A stretch of DNA of 64,000 nucleotides from assembly GCF_030247185.1 (NCBI RefSeq), contig NC_080572.1:178278866-178342865 (forward strand), given 5' to 3'. Of the stretch, positions 12,086 to 24,275 are shown piece by piece. The first letter of the stretch is position 1. Each line of letters begins with the position of its first letter. Made by a program: the position numbers and the translations under genes. The notes under the pieces were generated by a model. That model made no database searches. It had not been told where the DNA came from and saw only the letters and a program-made list of their open reading frames with translations. The stretch comes from Malaya genurostris (lineage: Eukaryota > Arthropoda > Insecta > Diptera > Culicidae).

Positions 12086-12111
12086 TGTAATTGGTTGGTT
12101 CCAAAGACTGA
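12086..12111. repeat. 26-bp flanking duplication, right
   Basis: Identical to 11076-11101. Confidence 0.75.
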
Positions 12112-12922
12112 ATATTTAAGCACGATTTGTAAGAAATTGGACGTTAGATACACACTGGACCATTTGTAAGATTGGAAAATGTTAATCGTATATGCAAAAA
12201 TTAAAATCACAAACCAAAAACGTGTCGATTGCTTGCCATTTGCTAGGGATTGGAAGTCTTTCTGTAATGTTTGAATCCATTTGATGCAAACATTGCATTG
12301 AGACGAGGTTGATCGTTGGAATGATGAACTAGGAGCACAATTTGCTCTGTATACGAAATGGGTAGTCGGAATTGGATTGAGTTCATACCCTGAGTTCAGA
12401 ACTAGAGATATTTGCATGTACAAACCAAACACATGGAAACAACTTTTTTTCTGAAAACCGCCGATCAGTGAGTGGGACGCACACGCACATTAGGACGAAC
12501 CATGATTCAATCCATTTGTTGGATAGATGAAGTCTTTCTCACATATTCTTCAATGATTAATAAAATTAAACAAAAAAATGCCCAATGCTGTTGAATCAGT
12601 ATAAAATTCATTACTATCGAATGGTACTAAGTTTGTGTCCTTTCATTCGAAACTAGAATCGGTTCACCCATCTATGAGAAATCGATGTAATTCCTTTTTC
12701 AAAATCTAATTCATCTTGTCCTGCTTACCTAGTGTAATCCCCTAATAACTACTAAACTATGAAAATCTCATCTAATTAATCTACAAACGCATATATTATA
12801 TTGTTTGGATATACTCTCCAGGAATAAAAACGCGAGTTAAAGCAATCTATAAACTCTTCTATTTGAATATAAAATTTATACAGCAATCAACGAATCCCAA
12901 GCACTTAAGTCGAATGTTTCCA

Positions 12923-13465
12923 TTAAATTTTGATTGCGAAAGAAGCTCCACAGGAACATCCTTGCTCTGCTTTGGGATTATGAATAATCCTAAAGCCAGA
13001 TCGTATCAATTCTGAATGGAAGTCGATCGTTGAACCATCCACATATTCAATCGAAGTTGAATCAATCACCACCCGGGCATTGCTAGGTCCATAAACCAAA
13101 TCATCCGATTCGAGTTTTTCATCTATGTCAAATTTGTACTGAAATCCGGAACATCCTCCACCTTCGATCGTAACACGAAGAAATTTCTTATCATCGCAAA
13201 TCTCCTTCAAGCGCTTGACACAGGTGTCACTCAATTTCAGGCCATTTCGTACTGCTTCCGTAGTAAACGGCGAAACCCGACAAAATAGATGTTGGTGTCT
13301 AGAAGAGAATGGAGTATTATTCACACTATTCACAAATTGTGCAACAAATCTCCCCCGCGGTGAACGACCTGAATGTTGAAAACGGAGTATTATCAACGAA
13401 TATAATAATAATGCAACAAATTACCGAATCACATTGGACGACAGAATATTTAGAAGAGATGACAT
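12923..13465 (-). CDS. ISCA2: ISCA2, mitochondrial iron-sulfur cluster assembly protein
   Basis: An A-type Fe-S carrier; known ISCA2 acts with ISCA1 and IBA57 in the mitochondrial matrix to mature [4Fe-4S] proteins. The conserved domain is in one exon ending at 12923: a VRNGLKLSDTCVKRLKEI helix, VTIEGGGCSGFQYKF with the first ligand Cys, then IRSGFRIIHNPKAEQGCSCGASF with the paired Cys. The main frame has no ATG (its 5' end at 13396 is only a TTG), so a first exon is needed. A good candidate is 13425-13465: ATG at 13463-13465, 13 codons, then a GTAATT donor at 13419-13424. It encodes a short hydrophobic/basic start that suits a mitochondrial presequence. The closest acceptor (intron 56 bases) is out of frame. 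In-frame acceptors lie slightly further on, for example AG at 13326-13327 (intron 99 bases). Identity is secure; the 5' structure is not. Confidence 0.85.
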
Positions 13466-13678
13466 TAAAGTGATTGCAAAACTAGTTTGTTACTTAAGAA
13501 CTTAAGATGATTGCGATACGATCTCAGTGTTTTGATTTTGTTCGAATTCAAAACAGACCATACACACTAAAATATTATATTTAAATTTATAGAGTAATAC
13601 TCCTGGAAAAACAAATTACACTGATAAAAACAGGAATAATCGATTCATGTATTTAACATAAATTCAATATGCTTTTAA

Positions 13679-14923
13679 CACAGACTAACAGACAGGACAC
13701 TCAAATTTGATTCTTCAATCATTTTAACGGTCATTTCGAATATTCCATTATTTGGGACAGTACTCACATGTGTCATGATGGCGCCACGTTACCCTATCAA
13801 AAACATCATGTCTGTCATCTAGACTGTCTTTATTTTTTTCATTTACCAACAGAGTTGCCATTCATACAGAATTACCTGTAATGTATTGATTTGTATACGT
13901 CCATGCGAATTTCATGCAGGATACAGATTTAATACATATTGCCAAAGATAAACTGAAGATTACAATGTTCCATACGTTTCATTGAAAAATGTTGGGTCAG
14001 TAATCGTGAACCAGTTGGTTCAGTGATAATGTAATTTTATTGACCCTCCGTTAACAAGCGTCGACTAGTTCCGACAAAATGCCATGGAAACAATACAAGT
14101 TAGAAAGGAAGCACACATATGTTTACATTCAGCATATAATGATTTCTTGCCACAACTGATGCTTCATGGGATGAGGCTATAACAAACTAAATAAATTCTA
14201 GACAATGGTTCTAAGTAGTTTTCACTTTCTTATTCTAAGAATCACTGATATAAAGCGAAATTTCTCAATATCGTTCATACTGTAACTTGATATTTTTCCA
14301 AACATAAACAATCATTGTCATAGTTACGACGCATCTAGTGATCAGACACTTGTTGTTTTGCTTCAAAATACTCAAATTGACAGTGAACCGAGCTCATCGA
14401 GGGGTCCTATTCAAATGATACCTAAGAAATCGCAGACTACTCTATCTTGAGTTTATCTTTGATATTGCCTAAACTATATACATAATTGCGCCTACTTCTC
14501 ATCCTCCAACTCAATAAAAAATCGAACCCGTTTTGTTACAATATTTATTTGCTTCTGGTCTGCCGCCACTTAATTTCGGGTGAAAACTACCAACACAATA
14601 AAAAATAGTCTAGATGAACAAATTTGAGTCGAATCAATGGTTACCCTCCAACATCAAGAAAAAGTTAAATATATTATCAACGTAATCCAATAAATCATTG
14701 TGACGATTCATTTTCAAATATTTTGATGAAATCAGGCATCCCTGCAAGCAGCTGATCGGTGTTGACAAACGAGGGGAAACCAACTAGTAAAAAAACTTTT
14801 ACATAACACAAGGGGTGTACAGATAGTAAATAGTTCGCGCAGTACAATATAGGTGGAACTAGTGCATCACGAAAAATAATTTTTATTAGAATTTACTCAT
14901 ACTGTCATGTCTGTTAGTCTGTG
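13679..14923. mobile_element. CACAGAC-family element with nested insertion
   Basis: Ends are CACAGACTAACAGACAGGAC on the left and the inverted CACAGACTAACAGACATGAC on the right. The flanks are CTTTTAA at 13672-13678 and 14924-14930, a perfect 7-bp target duplication. Without the nested element (13943-14461) it is about 719 bp, the full length of the family. No transposase. Confidence 0.88.
13943..14461. mobile_element. 519-bp nested MITE, CAAAGATAAAC ends
   Basis: Sits inside the 13679-14923 element. Its terminal inverted repeats start CAAAGATAAACT, and it is flanked by ATATTGC at 13936-13942 and 14462-14468. Comparison with uninterrupted copies (for example near 17936-17960) confirms the empty site. 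Non-coding. Confidence 0.85.
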
Positions 14924-15006
14924 CTTTTAATATCAAACAAAAATCAAGTGAGTTAATGCTGAAATTCGTTTTAAATAAATAAATAAATAAATAAATGAAA
15001 GTAGAG

Positions 15007-15041
15007 TATAAATTTTAACACCAGACAATGTGAGATCAGTT
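15007..15041 (+). promoter_or_regulatory. TATA box plus initiator, orphan core promoter
   Basis: TATAAAT at 15007-15013 and TCAGTT at 15036-15041, with the TATA 31 bases upstream of the initiator A. This is the ideal insect spacing. No supported gene starts downstream, so the transcript is unknown. Confidence 0.35.
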
Positions 15042-15454
15042 TCAGTGAGAATCGCGTTTGCAAAAAATCAGTAGTGAATTTTTCTTTAGTGAGTTTTCTG
15101 ATCGATGATTCGTTTGTCTAATAGTCACAAAAAATTTCAGTTGCGATTTTCGAAATTTTAATTTTTCCAACATTGTGATCAAAAATTTATACGAAAAATT
15201 GATAATTTGGAGAAATTATTTGTATATATACAGATGTGTAATTCCTAACTTAATGTTTCCTTCTTTGACTGAGAATAGCATAACATATAAATATCGAAAC
15301 TTGGATTATGTCAACGATTTCTGCAAAATTATACAATACTGGACGTATACTACTTACACTCTGAACGGATACGGGGAGGGGGGACAACCACTGACAACCA
15401 CAACCACAATTATTATCACATATACGCATATTCACACACTAAGATTCAATTCCT

Positions 15455-16322
15455 TTGTTCGGTAATATTTTTGACGAGAAAATTCGGTAATCTATAGAAA
15501 TGACCGATATTTCAGTCCATGAGTTATATTTTACAATAATTGTGAAAATTTTTACCGGACGATCAGTTTTACGTAAATTTTCATTACAGAATTTTATAAA
15601 TAGATATACAATTCATACGGCAAATCTAGAAGCGAGATACAGGTGCTAAAGTTTTTAAAACACTAAAAGCTTTTTGTTTACTTATAGACAGAAAATAATT
15701 TGGTATCACTTGACTATTTGCTGCCTACACAAATCGTTCGAGGGTAATTTCTGGTGGACTCGACGGATTGTGCAGTGTTTTGGAAGGCGCTCATAATTCC
15801 GGTCAGCCGGAACATTTGTCCCTTTTTTGTGGAATAAAACAATAGCCGCAACAGGTTGGAATTTTCTTCATTCGATTTTGTGAATTTATGTTGTTTTTTG
15901 AAATCTGAAAATCCATAATTTTAACCAAAGAAAAACAATCAAAAAATTACCGAATAATCCGTTAGATCCATTTAGTTTACAGTTTACAATAGTTGTTTGA
16001 CAGTTCAGCAATTACCGAACGATAGTAATCAACTTAATTACCGAACGTTCAGCTGTTGAAAATTCGGTAAAAAATTACCGAATTCTGCAAAATACTGTCA
16101 AGTGAGTACCCAGTGGTTTGCGGGGTATCGGAAGAATTTGCTTTTTTAGAGGTTGTTGACAAAGGGGCAATTTTTTCTCAACTTTGTGAGTAAGTTAAAG
16201 AGCGACGTCGAAGGATTAATAAAGTTTATGAGAGATTGCGCGGGGTGAAAAAGTGATTAGGAGGGATTCTGTAGAAAAAGTTAAACGAGGAATTAAAAAA
16301 GTTTAGCTGTGATAGCTTAAAC
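15455..16322. other. Gene-free spacer with TTCGGTAA repeats
   Basis: Decayed TTCGGTAA / TTACCGAA repeats at both ends (15455-15500, 15950-16090). No gene seen. Confidence 0.4.
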
Positions 16323-18424
16323 CACAGACTAACAGACATGACAGTATGAGTAAATTCTTATAAAAATAATATTTCGTGATGCACTAGTTCCACCTATATT
16401 GTACTGCGCGAACTATTTACTATCTGTACACCCCTTGTGTTATGTAAAAGTTTTTTTACTAGTTGGTTCCCCCTCGTTTGTCAACACCGATCAGCTGCTT
16501 GCAGGGATGCCTGATTTCATCAAAATATTTGAAAATGAATCGTTACAATAATTTATTGAATTACGTTGATAATATATTTAACTTTTTCGCGATGTTGGAA
16601 GGTAACCAATTATTTGACTCAACGTTGTTCATCTAGACTATTTTTTATTGTGTTGACAGTTTTCACCCGAAAGTGAGTGGCGGCAGACCAGAAGCAAGTA
16701 AATATTGTAACAAAGCAAGTTCAATTTTGTATTGCGTTGGAGGATGAGAAGTAGGCACAATTATGTATTTAGTTTTGGCAATATGTACACAGACTAACAG
16801 ACATAACAGTATGAGTAAATCCTTATAAAAAAAATTTTTCGTGATGCACTACTTCCACCTACATTGTACTGCGCGAACTATTTACTATCTGTACACCCCT
16901 TGTTGTATGTAAAAGTTTTTTTACTAGTTGGTTTCCCCTCGTTTGTCAACAGCGATCAGCTGCTTGCAGGGATGCCTGATTTCATCGAAATATTTGAAAA
17001 GGAATCGTCACAATAAATTATTGGATTACGTTGATAATATATTTAACTTTTTCGCGATGTTGGAAGGTAACCATTTATTTGACTCAACGTTGCTCATCTA
17101 GACTATTTTTTATTGTGTTGGTAATTTTCACCCGAAATTAAGTGGCGGCAGACCAGAAGCAAGTAAATATTGTAACAAAACGGGTTCGATTTTGTATTGC
17201 GTTGGAGGATGAGAAGTAGGTACAATTCTGTATATAGTTTTGGCAATATTTATTAAATCTGTATCCTGCATGATATTCGCATGGACGTATACAAATTAAT
17301 ACATTACTGGTGATTCTGTATAAATGGCAACTCTGTTGGTAAATGAAAAAAATAAACACAGTCTAGATGACAGACAGGATGTTTTTGATAGGGTAACGTG
17401 GCGCCATCATGACGCATGTGAGTACTGTCCCAAATAAAGGAATATTCGAAATGACCGTTAAAATGATTGAAGAATCTAATTTGAGCACAGACTAACAGAC
17501 ATGACAGTATGAATAAATTCTTATAAAAAATAATTTTTCGTGATGCACTAGCTCCATCTATATTCTACTGCGCGAACTATTTACTATCTGTACACCCCTT
17601 GTGTTATGTAAAAGTTTTTTTACTAGTTGGTTTCCCCTCGTTTGTCAACACCGATCAGCTGCTTGCAGGGATGCCTGATTTCATCGAAATATTTGAAAAT
17701 GAATCGTCACAATAAATTATTGGATTACATTGATAATATATTTAACTTTTTCGCGATGTTGGAAGGTAATCATTTATTTGACTCAACGTTGTTCATCTAG
17801 ACTATTTTTCATTGTGTTGGTAGTTTTCACCCGAAATTAAGTGGCGGCAGACCAGAAGCAAGTAAATATTGTAACAAAACGGGTTCGATTTTGTCTTGCG
17901 TTGGAGGATGAGAAGTAGGCACAATTATGTATATAGTTTTGGCAATATGTATTAAATCTGTATCCTGCATGAAATTCGCATGGACGTATACAAATCAATA
18001 CATTACAGGTAATTCTGTATGAATGGCAACTCTGTTGGTAAATGAACAAAATAAACACAGTCTAGATGACAGACAGGATGTTTTTGATAGGGTAACGTGG
18101 CGCCATCATGACACATGTGAGTACTGTCCCAAACAAAGGAATATTCGAAATGACCGTTAATATGATTGAAGAATCTAATTTGAGTGTCCTGTCTGTTAGT
18201 CTGTGATTTGAGTGTCCTGTCTGTTAGTCTGTGATATGTATTAAATCTGTATCCTGTATGAAATTCGCATGGACGTATACAAATCAATACATTACAGGTA
18301 ATTTTCTATGAATGGCAACTCTGTTGGTAAATTAATAAAATAAACACAGTATAGATAACAGACAGGATGTTTTTGATAGGGTAATGTGGCGCCATCATGA
18401 CACATGTGAGTATGTTAGTCTGTG
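16323..18424. mobile_element. Head-to-tail array of CACAGAC-family elements
   Basis: Copies in the same orientation: 16323-16787 (3' truncated), 16788-17485 (lacks the last terminal repeat), 17486-18205 (720 bp, both ends), an extra 28-bp right end at 18206-18233, and a partial unit at 18234-18424. The outer flanks are CTTAAAC (16316-16322) and CTTACAC (18425-18431), a 7-bp duplication with one change. This suggests the block was inserted, or grew, as one unit. Confidence 0.85.
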
Positions 18425-18876
18425 CTTACACTTCGTACAAATAAAAAATAACATTGAAAATAGCAGGTAAACGAGAATGGGAGCTTACGTTTGTACGAAT
18501 GGTGTTCGAATACACGTATCGTTCGAACCTAAATTTTTTTTGAAGAAGTTTACTGATACTTAAATATTTTGTGACAAACGAGTCGCGTTCGAATTCATTC
18601 GATTGAAAACAAAAATGGTTTATTCGTTTTCGTTCGGAAGTATCTGTTCATTGTATGAATAATATAGATAAATCGATATTTCTGGCAACGTTGTTTTACA
18701 CATAGGCAGCCTCAATTTCATATGCGTCGCTTTGAAAAATCACTCTAGAATAATGTTTTTGTTTTTCTAAAAAACCGGCTTCGAACGAATCAAATTTATC
18801 CAGGTATTATTAGTTTTTTTATTTTTACAAAAACAGATTTGATGTGAGTTGTGTGTAGTGTTCAAAGTTCTTTATC

Positions 18877-20470
18877 ATGGGAGCGACATCATATCTAACT
18901 TTGCTGACTGCCTTAAGTGTATTCACGGCTTTATTTGCCATACTTTATCAAGCTTATCTTGCATCAAACGATTTGAAAAAGTTAACATTGATACTGCAAA
19001 ATCTAAAAAAATTAGAGCAAGAATTCCCCGTGAACAAACCGAGGGTCGCCATTGGCTATGGATCTTGCAGTGATCTGTACGTGAAGGCGGTGGATTTCCT
19101 AAATTTTACAACCAGCTTGGAAGAACTCTTACATCAGACATCGTTCAACGTGGACGATATTAACACAGAAAATGATTTCTTGCAAAGTTTTGCGTATTAC
19201 TTTCAGAGAGGTGCTGCCGCAGAGTAAGTCGCTGTTGTTGAAATGATATCATTAATTAACATCGTACGATTTTCAGACGCTTCACTACCAATAAAGCTAT
19301 GTTTAGGAAACTAGTCACACAAGCTAAGAAATCTTTCAACGCAGAACCAAGATGGGCACTAGGAGGAAATGCTCCCGTGATAGCATCACGTTTAGCTGCG
19401 GAAGGTGCGGATGTGATGCTGGGAGCCAAAATGTCATTGAAGTATAATTTGCTAGTATAATTTTATTAAGTCCTCTAACACTTTTTGATTGCAGGCTAAA
19501 AACTCACCTTAATCCAGATATTCACCTAACTGGTAGTTTGATCGATGACGATGACATTCATCTGATACTTGAATACAAAACAGGCGATGAATGGGGTACC
19601 CTGCGAACTCCTCGAGCCAATCGGTATATATTACACAACGATCATCACAATCCATTTATTAGCTCCTTAGAAGAACTAGAGCAAGCCTTACCTGAATTCG
19701 ATCCTCATTTATTCGTAGTAAGTGGCTTACAAATGATGGATAATTTCGTATATGATCAAGGTGTACGGGAAGACCGAATCGAAAAAGTCTGTAATCAAAT
19801 GCAAACGCAATCGTCTGATACTCTAGTACACTTTGAAATGGCCAGCTTTGTGGAGTTAGAATTTCTGCAATTACTTCTGCATAAGATTGTACCGTACAGC
19901 GATTCGATTGGTATGAACGAACAAGAATTAGATAATCTACAACAGGTACTGGATACTGGGAAAATCAGTCTAGTAGCGGATAGTAACCCGCGAGTCGCCC
20001 AATCACTCGATCAGGCTAGACACGTCTTCAAAATGCTAAATGAAGACTATTTCAAAAACTATCTGGCCGAAAAACAACGCCGTCTGCTGTCGCGTATTCA
20101 TCTGCACACGTTAGCATATCAAGCAATTCTTGTTGTAAAAGATGGCAAATGGAATAACACGAAAAATGCTGCAGCCAAAGCATCCCTCACTGCTCATAGA
20201 CACGTATGTGCTAGTACTATCGTTAATCCGGATGCTGCTTATAGGCTGCTAGACGACAGTTTTGCCACTTCAACAGAGTATGGAGCCGCAAGAATTCCAT
20301 TTTCAGAGCATGATCCGGTTTCCTGTTGGAACGAAACCATTGCAATAAATGACCACAAACAGCTAGATGTAGAGATCTGTGTGGCACCGGTACTGATTTG
20401 CAAGATCGCAAAACAAACTGCTGGTGCCGGCGATAACATTTCTGCGGCAGGTCTTATATTGCAAATTTAG
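18877..20470 (+). CDS. ADPGK: ADP-dependent glucokinase
   Basis: Phosphorylates glucose using ADP instead of ATP; vertebrate ADPGK is ER-associated. Exons are 18877-19223, 19277-19441 and 19495-20470, all with GT-AG introns of 53 bases, giving 495 residues (human about 497). Residues 5-28 form a hydrophobic signal-anchor. The fold of the ribokinase-like ADP kinases is visible: GYGSCSDLYV, WALGGNAPVIA, LILEYKTGDEWG with RANRYI, VVSGLQMMD, HFEMASF, SIGMNEQEL, and near the C terminus TAGAGDNIS, whose Asp (about 484) is the catalytic base of the family. The start is the first ATG of exon 1. No frame damage. Confidence 0.95.
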
Positions 20471-20641
20471 TACTGCGTAAATATTTACATTAACATTCCG
20501 AGTTGATCGTTACAAATTTTTAGATGTTGTTTACATATTAGTTCATCAATTAAAGTATACTAAAAGCATTTGTATACATTTTAACGGTATATATGAGCGT
20601 TTGAGCTTAGTTGAACATTCCCACATTATTGTGCGCTTTTG

Positions 20642-20647
20642 AATAAA
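20642..20647 (+). terminator. ADPGK poly(A) signal
   Basis: AATAAA, 172 bases after the ADPGK stop. Confidence 0.6.
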
Positions 20648-22582
20648 ACTCTGACGATACCTTATAACAGTCCTTTTAATGAATTCTTACTTTGATTTTT
20701 TTCGAGAAATGTCAAATCCTTCTAACTTCCTACGATGCGATCTCCAAAAACACAATTTTCTTGTACCACTACAGGAACGTTGTAGTACGAAACTGAAGAA
20801 TGTGGAGAAACACATCGAGCTACTACTTTTTAAATACCATTTCTTCAATTATAGCATCATTAGTGCGCACTGTCCGCGTAAAACGAATTCAAAAGCCCAT
20901 TTTCAATCGATGATCGATGCTGTGCTGAGAACTATTCTAATTCGTAGATATTACTAGTTGATGCCCTATCAAAACGACATTGGTCATCGATACCAAAGTC
21001 GTTTCGATTGGTCTTCAATTAAAAAGAATATAACGGTACCCCCATTCGTCTCAGCTCTACTAGTCAAACTATAAGTTAGAGTGCGATCTGCTGTCACTGT
21101 TCGATCCATTAACATACTAAGATGAAAATAGATGCATTCGCTTCGAGTTTTCGCATCGCTATAACAGCAGAATTGTAGAACTATTTTATCTGCGGCTTTT
21201 TAGACCCAAAGCGAAGATATTGTATCCGATTTTATCACAATTCGTTGAATGAAAGTCAAGCAATCCGCAAAATAACACGGCGGCTCTATTAATGAGATGA
21301 GGATGACTATTGGTATAACAATTTGTCGGTTCAATGCATAGGGCACTGTTCTTACAAACCAGTTGTCATATGTTCGAGCCCCGACCTGGAAGTAATTGTG
21401 TGAGTAGAATCGTAGCACCAGCCATACAATGGTTCTGTAAACTCTGAATCGGTTGCGGAGTCTGTTGAAACAGAAGGTCAAATTCAAGGCTTCGCATTGA
21501 TAGAACAATCCTATACAGACTCGCATAAGAATTGTATGTAAAATGTTGAATGAGCAACCTGGCGAACACGCAGATGTCGCCGCAATCGACACTATTTTGG
21601 GTGTAGTATTTACATCGCGATAAATTTTTGATTTGATGTAGATTAAAATCACAAGTCGCGGTGAACTCTCCGGTAAATGATGATAGTGATCTCCTTATTT
21701 TCAACGTATAGTAATTTCACACAGGTTTTTGAACTATTTTTGTTAAGATTGCGCTTTGTATAACTGAAATCAGAAATTTCGAAAATAAACAAGTCTCGTT
21801 TTCTCATCATGTTGATTTTCCGTATGGGACAGAAACAAATACAAATTATAATACGGAGTACTCCGACAAATTTTCAAGGACACATTTTGCATCGTGCGGT
21901 ACATTGTCATGATACACTGTCAGAGTGACAATGTACTTTAACGAATTTCCTATAAAACTAGCAACACTGAAGGGTAAGAACAAGTTCACTATAGTTACTG
22001 TTTATTATAGTGAAAAATATGTAAACATATTACTTATATATTTTGATCCTTAGGAAAACTATGGAGCGAAATTTCGGACGACCCTGTTCGTGTGTCACAT
22101 CCCTCTACTAAGCAACTTCTCACCATTTCGAAAGCTTCTCGGTTTATTAGCCTGCGATATTTAGACTGATTGTTGCAGTTTAATACAGCAACGATAAACA
22201 AACAAGTTTGTTTTGCACCGTAGCAACTAGCATAAAGCGTTGCCAGAAACGATCTTCTTTCACATTTTCACACTATCGCAACGAAAGGGAGATATTTGCT
22301 AGGCTTACTTGTTCATGATGTGAACCAAACATTGGCGAATCATTTATATGGGACTTAGGGGTATTATTATTTGTATTTGACAGAAATGCGATAAAAGGTA
22401 CTCGACATTCAGAACAATTCAGATGGCAACCCTGATTGATTGACTGTTGTCGTTTTTTATCGTATTATTATTATTTACCTCTTTACCATCTGTGTCAAAA
22501 TTGCGTTCTTCTTCAAGTAATCTACATAGTTTCTTTCTGATTTTATTTCTAGAACCGTTCCATATTTGTCGCATAGTTGAAA
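20648..22582. other. Intergenic, with one SINE-like segment
   Basis: Between ADPGK and the HMG-box gene. Apart from the SINE-like segment at 21290-21540 I see no gene. The last few hundred bases must hold the HMG-box gene promoter, but no TATA or initiator stands out. Confidence 0.4.
21290..21540 (+). mobile_element. tRNA-derived SINE-like sequence
   Basis: GTTCGAGCCCCGACC at about 21372 matches a Pol III B box. It is followed by a body containing GTTGAAACAGAAGGTC, typical of a mosquito SINE. The A box is poor and no target duplication was found. Confidence 0.4.
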
Positions 22583-23950
22583 ATGGAGCATACTCCCAAA
22601 ACTCACGGTAAGAGAGATTATTTTTCATTTTCATCATTTATGCACGATGGCTTTGCTTCTTAGCTGAACTGGAAGTGACTGGTGTGTCCCGTAGTGGACG
22701 TGTGTGTAAAAAATCATCTAAGCTTATGGACTTCCAGTCTCCGGACGACCTGAGTGACACAAAACAAAAGAAGACTCACAAGGTTAAATCAACGAATTCC
22801 GGATCAGGTCTGGAATATTTAACGGTAAATTGTTGCAATCTTATTATTCATCAAACTTTCGTCGAAAATGACTATCAATTCATTACGTATAGGATGTAAT
22901 AAAATCCGAACAGGACTCAGATGCTGCTTTGGATGATGGTGATATGCTTTCTGATTCTGAAGATGATGGAAGCGATTCTATGGATTCGGACGATGACGAC
23001 GTTATGGATATTGAGGATATGGAAGGGACGCAAGAGGAGGATGATAAAAGTGACAGTGAGCTTCTCATAGAGCTAGCCCCGAAGCGAAGTTTGTATATGT
23101 CGGAGAAGTCTTCAAAATTTAAAAAAATGCTCAAGGATGGAAAAGTTGTCACAGGAAAAACACAGAGAAAGGATAAAGGAAAACGACGCTTTACTGCGTA
23201 CATGTTATGGGCTAAGGAAGCGCGTAAGCAAATGCTTGCCAATCCAGATCTTGATTTCGGATCAATTTCCAAGCGTTTGGGAGAAATGTGGGCCAATGTC
23301 CCGAGTAATCAAAAACATAATTGGAAGCGTCGCGCTAAAAGAATAGCCAACAAATTTAAGCAACAGGGTAACGAGAAAGCACTCGATGCTCCATTTGTCA
23401 AACGATACTTGCACCTAGAGCAGTCGGTATCTAGTCCACCGGCTGCCGTTGCCACTACAGGAACATCGACTCCAGTAAGTTCTGGGTCCAATGTTGCTAG
23501 TACTCGTGGGAAAAAAGTACAGCAGAAACTTAATGTCATCTCGGTCGATTCTAAATCATTGGTTGTACCAAGTGCTCATCTATCTCCGGAGTCACCATCG
23601 AAAGGAAGTGGCCATGTTAAGCTTCCTGGTTGTCAACCTACTGATGTAGCAGCTCATTTAAAACTGTTAGGTGATAGCCTTACTATAATCGGCGAGCGTC
23701 TCAAAGAACATGAGGTAAAAAATTTTGAATTACCAGAGCGCAATCGATTTCACATTCCAATATCATTTTCCAGGGGCAAATTGCGGTATCGGGAAGCCTT
23801 TCTGTTTTGCTCGATAGTTTGCTGTGTTCGTTGGGACCGTTGATGTGTTTGACAGTGCATATTCCTGGTTTACAAGCGGATGCCGAACATTTGAAGGAAG
23901 TATTTCAAAACACCCTGGATAACATAGCGTATGTAATGCCCGGACTATAA
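22583..23950 (+). CDS. HMGXB4: HMGXB4-like HMG-box protein
   Basis: A nuclear HMG-box protein; the vertebrate relative is linked to Wnt repression and chromatin. Four exons with GT-AG introns: 22583-22607, 22664-22824, 22893-23714 and 23774-23950, giving 394 residues (human about 600). Order: an N-terminal [19 protein letters not shown] motif (about 15-35), an acidic Asp/Glu/Ser stretch (about 65-115), the HMG box (about 155-225; [28 protein letters not shown]), a Ser/Thr-rich linker, and the conserved C-terminal module (about 310-394) with [19 protein letters not shown] and, after the last intron, [13 protein letters not shown] ending [12 protein letters not shown]. The last exon is the diagnostic one. 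The 25-base first exon puts the ATG at 22583; the frame's own 5' end (GTG at 22675) is not a start. Confidence 0.93.
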
Positions 23951-23966
23951 ATGTGCAAGTTTGGGA

Positions 23967-23972
23967 AATAAA
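23967..23972 (+). terminator. HMGXB4 poly(A) signal
   Basis: AATAAA 17 bases after the stop, so the 3' UTR is very short. The opposite-strand signals of the convergent gene are at 23997-24002 and 24011-24016. Confidence 0.65.
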
Positions 23973-23996
23973 TATTGGAAATGTAAAGCGCGGTTT

Positions 23997-24016
23997 TTTA
24001 TTCATCAATCTTTATT
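23997..24016 (-). terminator. Cut8 poly(A) signals
   Basis: Two AATAAA hexamers on the minus strand (24011-24016 and 23997-24002), about 260 bases after the Cut8 stop and facing the HMGXB4 3' end. Confidence 0.5.
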
Positions 24017-24275
24017 GAACATTTTTAGTAGAAAATTACAAAGTATTTATCTTTAACATGCAGTCATCAGTCGATATTGCTAATACAGTATAGTTTAGCA
24101 CGAAACGAAAACCAGCTTCAATTGCTCCTATATTGAAGGTTGAAAATCACCAATAGTAATAGATTTAAAAAAATGTTATTATAAGCAATGGCATGCGCAA
24201 TTATTTGAACTTTTTCCATTCTTGTACTAAATCCTGATTGAGTAATAAGTAGCTATGGTTTCTAATAATTCAAAT

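Noticed and set aside
17138..18287. Several similar 70-90 codon minus-strand frames
   Set aside because: They are frames in copies of the CACAGAC element; they recur because the element recurs and are broken differently in each copy.
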